Shown piece after piece: positions 57,441 to 64,000 of a stretch of DNA of 64,000 nucleotides. Position numbers and translations under genes: made by a program. Positions within the stretch are counted from its first letter, which is position 1. Each line of letters opens with the position of its first letter. The notes under the pieces are model-generated. The model made no database searches. It was not told where the DNA came from and saw nothing but the letters and a program-made list of their open reading frames with translations. This DNA is from an uncultured Collinsella sp. (GTDB lineage: Bacteria > Actinomycetota > Coriobacteriia > Coriobacteriales > Coriobacteriaceae): NCBI GenBank assembly GCA_959601045.1, contig CAUGNZ010000001.1, positions 1 to 64,000 on the forward strand, given 5' to 3'.

Positions 57441-57490
57441 CCTTCCTACGATCCGGCTACCGTGCCGGCACACAGCACATCGTAGAAAGG
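57441..57490 (-). promoter_or_regulatory. Ribosome-site-sequestering inverted repeat before the FxLYD protein gene
   Basis: CCTTCCTACGAT (57441-57452) and ATCGTAGAAAGG (57479-57490) pair over 12 positions. The single DNA mismatch becomes a G-U wobble on the minus-strand RNA, and an inner CCGGC/GCCGG adds 5 bp. The arm at 57441-57447 is the complement of the AGGAAGG ribosome site, so the stem should block translation unless opened. Confidence 0.6.
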
Positions 57491-57597
57491 ATTGAACTTG
57501 AATTCATTAGCTGAGGGCTAAGGTTGCGGTAAACGGCCAATGCAGCTATCCAGACGCCGAGCAAACGCACTTTGCGTGACCGTCTGCTGGCAGCGCA

Positions 57598-57927
57598 TCA
57601 ACCCACCGTGACGGATTTCCCGGTAAAGGCACTGATCATCATTAGGACAAAGAACACCAGGTAGCTGATGCTCAATAGGTACGCAATGATCAGGAAGACG
57701 ACCCAGCCGACATTGGTCTTACCGTCGGCGCGGCGCTGCTCGCGAGAACGGCACAGCCAGACCGTCACGCCGATGGCGGTGATAAACAGTACGAGTGCCG
57801 CCGCAGCCAGCCCAGCAAACACAAACATCACGCCAATGCTCACAGCGATGACCGGAAGCAGCAGCAAACCGCATCCGCATCCACCCGGACTATATACGGC
57901 AGACTGTCGGCGTCGTTCCATCGTCAC
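57598..57927 (-). CDS. Small membrane protein of unknown function
   Basis: A 109-residue protein with three predicted membrane helices (GCGLLLLPVIAVSIGVMFVFAGLAAAALVLFITAIGVTVWLC and VGWVVFLIIAYLLSISYLVFFVLMMISAF) joined by a basic loop RSREQRRADGKTN. A Tyr-Ser-Pro-Gly-Gly-Cys-Gly-Cys-Gly stretch precedes the first helix. I do not recognise it. Its ATG overlaps the stop of the M20 amidohydrolase gene (ATGA), so the two are coupled. Confidence 0.65.
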   Translation of the reverse strand: MTMERRRQSAVYSPGGCGCGLLLLPVIAVSIGVMFVFAGLAAAALVLFITAIGVTVWLCRSREQRRADGKTNVGWVVFLIIAYLLSISYLVFFVLMMISAFTGKSVTVG

Positions 57928-59111
57928 TCCAAGCCAAGCAATCGTTTGTAGACATCGAGGCCTTTGAGTAGGATTTCCTCGTCAAAGAGCATGGTATCAG
58001 TGTGAAGGGCGCTCATCGCATAGGCTGGGCAGCCATCTGCGTCGATCGGGTTTTCTCGCGCCTCCGGCACGCCCGTGCCCAGCAGGAAAAACACGCCCGG
58101 CAGATGGCGTTGGTAGAACGCGAAATCCTCGGCAATCAGCAGCGGCTCGTCCACGAGCTGTAACTCGGGCAGAGCAGGCGCGATTCGAGCAAACAACTCG
58201 GGGTCGTTGTCGACCGGCGGATAGCCCTCGGCAAAGTCGAGATCGTACGTGCAGCCCGTTGCAGCGCATGCCTCATCAAGCACGCGGCACACACCCTCGC
58301 GTGCACGGTCGAACATGCCGTCCGTAAACACACGCAGGCTGCCGGCCACATGGGCCTCCCCCGCCACCGCGTTGCAGACGGTACCGGCCTGCAGCAGACC
58401 AAACTTACCGATACAGGGCTCGTCGGTGCCCAGCTCGTCCATCAACTCGCGCTCGGCAACCAAAAACTTTGCTGCCGCCAACGCGGCATCGTGCGACTCC
58501 CCAACCGGCACACCATAGGTCTTAGCGATGTGGATGCTCGTACCGTGAATATGGATATGCGTCTCGCTCGAACGCGCCAGCAGCGGACCGGAACAACTCG
58601 CCAACGTGCCGGCAGGCAGATCGGGCCACACATGGAAGCCAAAAATGCGGTCGGCCCCATAGCGCTCGAACACACCACTCTCGCATACCGTCTTGGCACC
58701 ACCGGTCGTTTCCTCGGCCGGCTGGAACACAAAGAGAACATTGCGCCTCATGGCGCCCGGCTGTTCGCGAATCGTACGGTCGACATACGTCGCGGCGGCA
58801 AGCGCCATGGCCATGTGTCCGTCATGTCCGCAAGCGTGCATCTTGCCGGGATGGGTCGAGGCAAAGGCCGCTCCCGTCGCCTCCGCGATGGGCAGCGCAT
58901 CCATATCGGCGCGAATCGCCGTGGCATGCGCGGCATCAACACCGGCGTCGAAGAAAGCACAGACGCAGCTGGGGCACGGATGGGTCACCTCGCAAGCGAG
59001 CGGTGTCAGCACGCCCTCGATATAGGCAATGGTTTGCGGAAGATCGAAATCGAGCTCCGGAATGCGATGGAGATCGCGGCGATAGCGACGGAGTTCTTGG
59101 AGCTCGGTCAT
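57924..59111 (-). CDS. M20 family amidohydrolase/peptidase
   Basis: A 395-residue zinc hydrolase of the amidohydrolase (hippurate hydrolase/IAA-amino acid hydrolase-like) branch. The N-terminus is LRRYRRDLHRIPELDFDLPQT, then AIRADMDALPIAEATG, the metal motif MHACGHDGHMAM with Cys and His ligands, FQPAEETTGGAK, and a dimerisation lid domain. The C-terminus carries the last ligand His. The substrate is unknown (N-acyl amino acids are usual). The start at 59111 follows GAAGGGATCC; the frame extends 28 codons upstream without a ribosome site. Confidence 0.9.
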   Translation of the reverse strand: MTELQELRRYRRDLHRIPELDFDLPQTIAYIEGVLTPLACEVTHPCPSCVCAFFDAGVDAAHATAIRADMDALPIAEATGAAFASTHPGKMHACGHDGHMAMALAAATYVDRTIREQPGAMRRNVLFVFQPAEETTGGAKTVCESGVFERYGADRIFGFHVWPDLPAGTLASCSGPLLARSSETHIHIHGTSIHIAKTYGVPVGESHDAALAAAKFLVAERELMDELGTDEPCIGKFGLLQAGTVCNAVAGEAHVAGSLRVFTDGMFDRAREGVCRVLDEACAATGCTYDLDFAEGYPPVDNDPELFARIAPALPELQLVDEPLLIAEDFAFYQRHLPGVFFLLGTGVPEARENPIDADGCPAYAMSALHTDTMLFDEEILLKGLDVYKRLLGLE

Positions 59112-59261
59112 AGAGGATCCCTTCGTGAGGCACATCTGTTGCAACTTATTGTGATACAGGATTGTGGCGCACATGTTTCCAGCATATCCCTGCATTTTTT
59201 AAACGTTATATACGAATACTCTTGTTTGGTAAAGTGCAACGTGATAGGGTCTTTACCACTT

Positions 59262-59418
59262 GATAGAGGCGCGGGCACGAAGAGCCGCGGGCGAGCCGGC
59301 AGGCTTTGACCCCGTGGGGAGGCGAAACCCGCCGAACTGGGTTTTACGGGCACGAACAACCTGGTGGGCCTGTGGGAAACACCCACAGGACTGTCTGCAG
59401 CAATGCGGGAGCGCTATC
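59262..59418 (+). ncRNA. Lysine riboswitch (L box) aptamer
   Basis: Order and sequence of L-box conserved blocks fit: GATAGAGGCGCG with AAGAG at the 5' side, GGGGAGGCGAAA...CGCCGAACTGGG in the middle, CCTGGTGGGCCTG, GGACTGTC and GGGAGCGCTATC at the 3' side. P1 pairs GATAG (59262-59266) with CTATC (59414-59418). It stands directly upstream of the lysA-dapA fusion, dapB and dapH, the expected regulon. Lysine binding should lower expression. Confidence 0.88.
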
Positions 59419-59476
59419 CGGACATTGGGTCCACGCTATGCGGATTCGATGCGCAGATGGCGCCGTCTGGATAGCG
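59412..59476 (+). promoter_or_regulatory. Expression platform of the lysine riboswitch
   Basis: CGCTATCC (59412-59419), the 3' strand of P1, is fully complementary to GGATAGCG (59469-59476), which abuts the ribosome site GAGG...GGGA of the lysA-dapA gene. Formation of P1 and this pairing exclude each other. No T tract follows any stem here, so control is more likely at translation than at termination. Confidence 0.6.
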
Positions 59477-59489
59477 AGGTTTACGGGAC

Positions 59490-61799
59490 ATGGCATTGAC
59501 CCCCAACGAGGCATATGCGGCCAAGCAGCCGTTTGTGGACAAGGAGACACTCGAGCATATCGTCGAGCAGTTCCCCACGCCGTTTCATCTATACGACGAG
59601 GCGGGCATCCGCCGCAACATGCAAGAAGTGCGCGACGCCTTTGCATGGAACCCGGGCTTTAAGGAATACTTTGCCGTCAAGGCCAACCCCAACCCGGCGC
59701 TCATCTCCATTCTCAACGAATACGGCTGCGGCTGCGATTGCTCGAGCTATACCGAGCTCATGATCGCCCGCTCGCTGGGTATCACGGGACACGACATCAT
59801 GTTCTCGTCCAACGATACGCCGGCTGCCGACTTTGAGCTCGCCGACAAACTGGGTGCCATCGTCAACTTTGACGACATCAGCCACATCGAGTTCTTTGAG
59901 CGTGTTGCGGGACCCATCCCCAAGACGGTCAGCTGCCGCTTTAACCCAGGCGGCCTGTTCCAGCTCTCCAACGGCATCATGGACAATCCGGGCGACTCCA
60001 AATATGGCATGACCACCGAGCAGCTCTTCGAGGCCTTCCGTATGCTCAAGGCCAAGGGCGCCGAGGACTTTGGCATCCACGCATTCCTTGCCAGCAACAC
60101 CGTCACCAACGACTACTACCCCAGGCTCGCGCGCATCCTCTTTGAGCTTGCCGTGCGCCTGGAGCGCGAGACCGGCGCACACGTCGCCTTCATCAATCTG
60201 TCCGGCGGCGTCGGCATCCCCTATCTGCCCGAGCAGCAGGCCAACGACATTCAAGCCATCGGCGAGGGAGTACACGCGGCATACGACGAGATCCTGGTTC
60301 CCGCCGGCATGGGCGATGTGGCCATCTGCACCGAGATGGGCCGCTTTATGATGGGCCCCTACGGCTGCCTGGTCACCAAGGTCATCCACGAGAAGCAGAT
60401 CTATAAGGACTATATCGGCGTGGACGCCAGTGCCGTCGACCTCATTCGTCCCGCCATGTATGGCGCTTACCACCACATCACGGTGATGGGTCATCCGGAC
60501 GGTCCTGATAAAACCGCAGCCCCCGTCACGAACACGTACGACATCACGGGTAATCTGTGCGAGAACAATGACAAGTTCGCCATCGATCGTGAGCTGCCGC
60601 ATATCGACATAGGCGACCTGCTTGTGATCCACGATACCGGCGCACATGGCTACTCCATGGGCTACAACTACAACGGACGTCTGCGCTCCGCCGAGGTCCT
60701 ACTGCGTCCCGATGGCTCGGCCGACCTCATCCGCCGCGCCGAGCGCCCGGTCGATTACTTTGCCACACTCGACGTGCTGCCGTGCGGCCGCGAGCTGCTG
60801 GCCAAATCGCGCGCCGAAAGTGCCCGCCGTCGCGCCCAAGACGAGCGCCTGGCAGTCGCAGCTCAATGGAACAAACGCATCCAGATCGCGGAGGCGAAGG
60901 AGAAGAACATGGATATCCGCAACCTCGAGGGCTCGATCGTCGCCCTCGTCACGCCGTTTAAAAAGGACGGCAGCGTCGACTTTGACGCGCTCGAGCGCCT
61001 TATCGATTTCCACTTGCAAAATGGCACCGATGCCATCCTCACCCTGGGCACCACCGGTGAGAGTGCCACGATGACCGATGACGAGGACAACTCCGTCGTC
61101 GCCGCCGTGGTCAAGCATGTTGCAGGACGCGTCCCCGTCATCGCCGGCTCGGGCTCCAACTCCACGCAGACCATGCTCACCAAGTCGCTCACCTATCAGG
61201 GCCTGGGCGCCGACGGTCTGCTGCTCATCACCCCCTACTACAACAAGTCCAATGAAGAGGGTATCTATCAGCACTTTAAGACCGTCGCCGATGCCGTGGA
61301 CATCCCCTGCATCCTGTACAACATCCCCGGCCGCTGTGGCTGCGGCATCAGCGAGCGCAACGTAGAGCGCTTGGCCGCGCACCCCAACATCATGGGTATT
61401 AAGGAAGCCTCGGGCAACGTCGCCTACGCGGCCAAGATCGCCCACCTGCTGTCAGACGACTTCCGCATGTACTCGGGCGAGGACGCGCTTACCGTGCCGC
61501 TCATGAGCCTGGGCGCCTCGGGCACCATCAGCGTGTGGGCAGACGTTCAGCCGCAGCTCGTGCATGACATGTGCCGCGCCTATTTGGACGGTGATGTGGC
61601 GCGTGCCCGCGATATCCAAATTGCCGGCCAGCCGCTCATCAATGCCCTCTTTAGTGAGGTCAACCCCATCCCCGTCAAAGAGGCGCTCGCTCAGATGGGT
61701 ATGATCGAGGCAAACTACCGCATGCCGCTGTGCCCCATGGCCAACGACACGCGCTCTGCACTTACCGATGCCCTGAAGGGAGCTGGTCTGCTTGATTAA
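59490..61799 (+). CDS. Diaminopimelate decarboxylase fused to dihydrodipicolinate synthase (LysA-DapA)
   Basis: One 769-codon frame joins two lysine-pathway enzymes. Residues 1-473 are a fold-type III PLP decarboxylase: FHLYDEAGIRRNMQEV, the PLP lysine in FAVKANPNP (Lys64), LSGGVGIPY, CTEMGRFMMGPYG. Residues 474-769 are a complete DapA: VALVTPFKKDG, GTTGESATMT, YNIPGRCGCG with Tyr, and GIKEASGN with the Schiff-base Lys near 638. The two are the last and the first committed steps. ATG 60909 starts the DapA part and has AAGGAG 7 bp upstream, so free DapA may also be made. Confidence 0.93.
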   Translation: MALTPNEAYAAKQPFVDKETLEHIVEQFPTPFHLYDEAGIRRNMQEVRDAFAWNPGFKEYFAVKANPNPALISILNEYGCGCDCSSYTELMIARSLGITGHDIMFSSNDTPAADFELADKLGAIVNFDDISHIEFFERVAGPIPKTVSCRFNPGGLFQLSNGIMDNPGDSKYGMTTEQLFEAFRMLKAKGAEDFGIHAFLASNTVTNDYYPRLARILFELAVRLERETGAHVAFINLSGGVGIPYLPEQQANDIQAIGEGVHAAYDEILVPAGMGDVAICTEMGRFMMGPYGCLVTKVIHEKQIYKDYIGVDASAVDLIRPAMYGAYHHITVMGHPDGPDKTAAPVTNTYDITGNLCENNDKFAIDRELPHIDIGDLLVIHDTGAHGYSMGYNYNGRLRSAEVLLRPDGSADLIRRAERPVDYFATLDVLPCGRELLAKSRAESARRRAQDERLAVAAQWNKRIQIAEAKEKNMDIRNLEGSIVALVTPFKKDGSVDFDALERLIDFHLQNGTDAILTLGTTGESATMTDDEDNSVVAAVVKHVAGRVPVIAGSGSNSTQTMLTKSLTYQGLGADGLLLITPYYNKSNEEGIYQHFKTVADAVDIPCILYNIPGRCGCGISERNVERLAAHPNIMGIKEASGNVAYAAKIAHLLSDDFRMYSGEDALTVPLMSLGASGTISVWADVQPQLVHDMCRAYLDGDVARARDIQIAGQPLINALFSEVNPIPVKEALAQMGMIEANYRMPLCPMANDTRSALTDALKGAGLLD

Positions 61800-62532
61800 G
61801 ACCGTCATTATGGGAACGGGCCGCATGGGCTCGCTCATCCGCACCACCGCCGAGGGCGTTGTCGACGCCGCCGGTCAACCCGTTTTCGACATCGTCGCCC
61901 AGATTGGCTTCGATTTGAGCGAGCTCGAGAACGCACCGGCCGCCGATGTGATTATCGACTTCTCGAACGTCGTGACCTTCGACGCCGTCGTCGCCTATGT
62001 CGAGCGTACAGGCGCGGCGTTGGTCTCGGGCACTACAGGCTACACCCCCGAGCAGATGGATCGCCTGCGCGAGCTGGGTCAGAACACCCGCGTCATGCAC
62101 TCCGGCAATTACTCCATCGGTATCGCAGCCCTGCGTCATCTGGTAGCACAGGCCACACGCGAGCTGCCCGGCTTTGACTGCGAAATCGTCGAGACGCACC
62201 ATAACCAAAAGGTCGACGCCCCCAGCGGCACTGCCAAGTTACTGCTCGATGCCGTCGTCGAAGCCGAGCCCGAGGCAGGCTACCACCCCGTCTATGGCCG
62301 CGAGGGCATGTGCGGAGCGCGCGACCCCAAGGAGATCGGCATGCACTCACTGCGCGGTGGCACTGTCGCCGGCGTGCACGAAGTGAGTTTCTTTGGCCAG
62401 GACGAGGAAATCACACTCACGCACCGCGCCACGAGCCGTCAGATCTTCGTCAACGGCGCCTTGGCAGCCGCGCAGAAACTCGTCACCCGCGAGCACGGCT
62501 TCTATACGTTCGACCAGGTCATGTTTGCCTAA
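61792..62532 (+). CDS. dapB: 4-hydroxy-tetrahydrodipicolinate reductase
   Basis: Second step after DapA, NAD(P)H-dependent. The 246-residue protein has the Rossmann motif VIMGTGRMGSLI, the SGTTGYTPEQ loop, the substrate motif ETHHNQKVDAPSGTAKLL and GGTVAGVHEVSFFGQDEEI. The start is TTG at 61792, overlapping the end of the dapA part by 8 bp, with GGGAG upstream; an ATG at 61810 would cut into the Rossmann strand. Coupled translation is likely. Confidence 0.95.
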   Translation: MIKTVIMGTGRMGSLIRTTAEGVVDAAGQPVFDIVAQIGFDLSELENAPAADVIIDFSNVVTFDAVVAYVERTGAALVSGTTGYTPEQMDRLRELGQNTRVMHSGNYSIGIAALRHLVAQATRELPGFDCEIVETHHNQKVDAPSGTAKLLLDAVVEAEPEAGYHPVYGREGMCGARDPKEIGMHSLRGGTVAGVHEVSFFGQDEEITLTHRATSRQIFVNGALAAAQKLVTREHGFYTFDQVMFA

Positions 62533-62571
62533 CCAGGTATCAACCGGATCCACCCAAAGGAGAGACAGCAA

Positions 62572-63291
62572 ATGAGCAATGCAGCCGAGATGGATGCACA
62601 GGAGATTATCAACTACATCGCCACCGCGCCCAAAAAGACGCCCGTCAAGCTGTACGTGCGCGAGAAGCCGGGCATGAAGGTTGCCTGGGGCGACGCACAT
62701 GTCTACGGCGGTCGTCGTGGCAAGACCGTCTTTGGCGACTGGGATGAGCTTAAGGCCATCCTGGATGCCAATGTCGACTCCATCGACTACTACGACGTCG
62801 AGAATGACTGCCGCAACTCCGCCGTCCCCATGCTCGACCTTAAGGGCATCAACGCCCGCATCGAGCCGGGCGCGATCATCCGCGACCGCGTCGAGATCGG
62901 CGACCGTGCCGTCATCATGATGGGCGCCATCATCAACATCGGCTCCGTTATCGGCGAGGGTTCCATGATCGATATGGGCGCCGTGCTGGGCGGTCGCGCC
63001 ACCGTGGGTAAGAACTGCCACATCGGCGCCGGCACCGTGCTGGCAGGCGTCGTGGAGCCCGCCAGCGCCACGCCCGTCATCATCGAGGACGATGTCATGA
63101 TCGGCGCAAACGCCGTGGTCCTGGAAGGCGTGCGCGTGGGCAAGGGCGCTGTTGTCGCCGCCGGCGCCGTGTGCGTCGAGGACGTCCCCGCCGGCGCCGT
63201 CGTGGCCGGTGTCCCCGCCCGCGTCATCAAGATGCGCGACGAGAAGACCGACAGCAAGACCGGCCTGGAAGAGGGCTTACGTCAGCTGTAG
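62572..63291 (+). CDS. dapH: Tetrahydrodipicolinate N-acetyltransferase (DapH type)
   Basis: A 239-residue left-handed beta-helix acyltransferase. It has an N-terminal helical domain (AQEIINYIATAPKKTPVKLYV) and hexapeptide repeats from about 85 to 215 (ARIEPGAIIRDRVEIGDRAVIMMGAIINIG, then GKNCHIGAGTVLAGV, GANAVVLEGVRVGKGAVVAAGAV). The family of this length acetylates tetrahydrodipicolinate in the acetyl-dependent diaminopimelate route, in keeping with the dap operon. The start follows AAAGGAGAG. It ends the riboswitch-controlled unit. Confidence 0.93.
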   Translation: MSNAAEMDAQEIINYIATAPKKTPVKLYVREKPGMKVAWGDAHVYGGRRGKTVFGDWDELKAILDANVDSIDYYDVENDCRNSAVPMLDLKGINARIEPGAIIRDRVEIGDRAVIMMGAIINIGSVIGEGSMIDMGAVLGGRATVGKNCHIGAGTVLAGVVEPASATPVIIEDDVMIGANAVVLEGVRVGKGAVVAAGAVCVEDVPAGAVVAGVPARVIKMRDEKTDSKTGLEEGLRQL

Positions 63292-63293
63292 AA

Positions 63294-63321
63294 GTTACGC
63301 AGTTTTACCAAACCGCGTAAC
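63294..63321 (+). terminator. Hairpin after dapH
   Basis: GTTACGC (63294-63300)/GCGTAAC (63315-63321) with inner GTTT/AAAC, 3 bp after the stop codon. A weak T tract makes this only a possible terminator. A second hairpin with GGGCAT/ATGCCC arms occurs near 63372-63400; no gene is seen up to 63475. Confidence 0.45.
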
Positions 63322-63475
63322 GGCTCGACGCTGCAAACGCCCCTAAGCGGCAATCTGACGTTCAATCGTCGGGCATGACCAGAAGGTCGATGCCCTCCTC
63401 TTTCACGTCACCTTGCTCGCTCTGGGGCGTTTTCGCTGACGTATGCTCAACCTGCGGCGCAATTCAATCCCAAGC

Positions 63476-63510
63476 AAAAAGGCCGAAGCACCATCGGAGC
63501 TTCGACCTTT
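63476..63510 (-). terminator. Terminator of the nucleoid-associated-like gene
   Basis: AAAGGCCGAAGC pairs with GCTTCGACCTTT (63478-63489/63499-63510, one mismatch); the minus strand continues TTTTTGCTTG. It lies 28 bp after the stop of the partial gene that follows. Confidence 0.75.
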
Positions 63511-63537
63511 GTATTGTCTGCAGCTTACAAGCGCAGT

Positions 63538-63999
63538 TTATCGATTCTCAATTGACCCGATATTCTTGAGCTCGATGGAAATGAGGCCGTTGGGTTCGTT
63601 GACAAACTCGATGTACTCGGAGTTCGAACCCATCTCGGCCGGAAAGCTGATCTCGATACCCGTGTCGGTACGGATCTTATGATTGCGCACCGCCGCGCGC
63701 TCGACCTGTTTGCGCTCCACGGGCACACGCTCAGGCACCTTCTCCTCGGTCAGTGCCGCGCGCACGCTCTCCTTGATAACCGGTTCGTCCTCAAAGACCT
63801 CATCGACGATATCCCAAGGCGGCAGCTCCTCGTCATCCTCAACCTTCTCGGCAACGGCAGCCTTAACCTTAGCGAGCGCTACAGCCGTGTTGGCGCCGTG
63901 CTCCTCGGCGACTTCCTCGACCACACGTGTCACGGTGTCGATGACCTCCTTGCCCGATACGCCCGTGTCGCACTGCAGCAGGCCATCGGGGATTAGCAT
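63538..63999 (-). CDS. Nucleoid-associated (NdpA/NA37-like) protein, C-terminal part
   Basis: A 153-codon segment, most likely the C-terminal part of a gene entering from beyond the window; an ATG happens to fall at 63999 but no ribosome site can be seen. The tail (KIRTDTGIEISFPAEMGSNSEYIEFVNEPNGLISIELKNIGSI) resembles the end of Gram-positive nucleoid-associated NA37 proteins, which are about 340 residues. The first half is acidic and helical (GKEVIDTVTRVVEEVAEEHGAN). Family assignment is moderate. Confidence 0.55.
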   Translation of the reverse strand: MLIPDGLLQCDTGVSGKEVIDTVTRVVEEVAEEHGANTAVALAKVKAAVAEKVEDDEELPPWDIVDEVFEDEPVIKESVRAALTEEKVPERVPVERKQVERAAVRNHKIRTDTGIEISFPAEMGSNSEYIEFVNEPNGLISIELKNIGSIENR

Positions 64000-64000
64000 A

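Noticed and set aside
57924..59111. Extending several genes to the most upstream start codon (for example here, and at 16862, 25912, 27464, 51404)
   Set aside because: In each case a strong ribosome site and the start of homology support the internal start, and the extra N-terminal residues are leader RNA or intergenic sequence.
1..64000. tRNA or rRNA genes
   Set aside because: No TTCGAATC-type T-arm with acceptor pairing and no rRNA-like sequence was found by eye on either strand; a tRNA search program would settle this.

Overview
The window looks like a chromosomal segment of a gut actinobacterium of the class Coriobacteriia, most likely Collinsella or a close relative. The grounds are high G+C with A+T-rich promoters, a dcw start ordered mraZ-rsmH-ftsL-ftsI-murF-mraY, an arginine deiminase cluster, a DapH-type lysine pathway, a D-aspartate ligase/racemase pair, Pta-Ack acetate metabolism and a sortase-anchored C69 dipeptidase. 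The genus call is inference from protein content, not a database result.

Layout. 1-6.6 kb (minus strand): cell-wall/division genes behind a clear promoter and a G-rich MraZ operator. 6.9-11.8 kb: XerD-type recombinase, CTP synthase, a winged-helix regulator and a DUF1846 protein. 12.3-19.4 kb: the arginine deiminase region, with a YfcC-type transporter, ornithine carbamoyltransferase, and two apparently identical arginine deiminase genes flanking a PLP aminotransferase. No carbamate kinase gene lies in the window. 19.9-24.3 kb: polyphosphate kinase, a 23S rRNA uracil methyltransferase and a gutted IS3-family element. 24.4-28.7 kb: a PTS EIIBC, a GH1 6-phospho-beta-glucosidase and an EamA-type transporter with an elaborate 5' leader. 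28.9-33.8 kb: DJ-1, Maf, P1 peptidase, a GT2 glycosyltransferase and UDP-galactopyranose mutase, with two related nested palindromes between the peptidase and the glycosyltransferase. 34-37.9 kb: Pta and two tandem acetate kinases. 38-45.5 kb: MFS, LysR, HIT, exonuclease VII, a zinc peptidase, RNase D and a lipid kinase. 45.8-51.3 kb: the anchored dipeptidase, then a tryptophan leader peptide and attenuator in front of an ECF transporter operon. 51.4-59.1 kb: aspartate racemase and D-aspartate ligase, a secreted coiled-coil protein, a membrane Ser/Thr kinase with a partner, and an M20 amidohydrolase. 59.2-63.3 kb: a lysine riboswitch ahead of a fused lysA-dapA gene, dapB and dapH.

The most distinctive content is in the RNA and DNA structure between genes: an attenuator with a Trp-Trp-Trp leader peptide for an ECF importer; a terminator plus a Shine-Dalgarno-overlapping hairpin ahead of the EamA gene; two inverted-repeat elements whose inner stem shows compensatory changes; and a direct repeat (CCGTTCR, 21-bp period) upstream of both arginine deiminase genes. 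All coordinates were read by eye. Family calls rest on recognised motifs and length.
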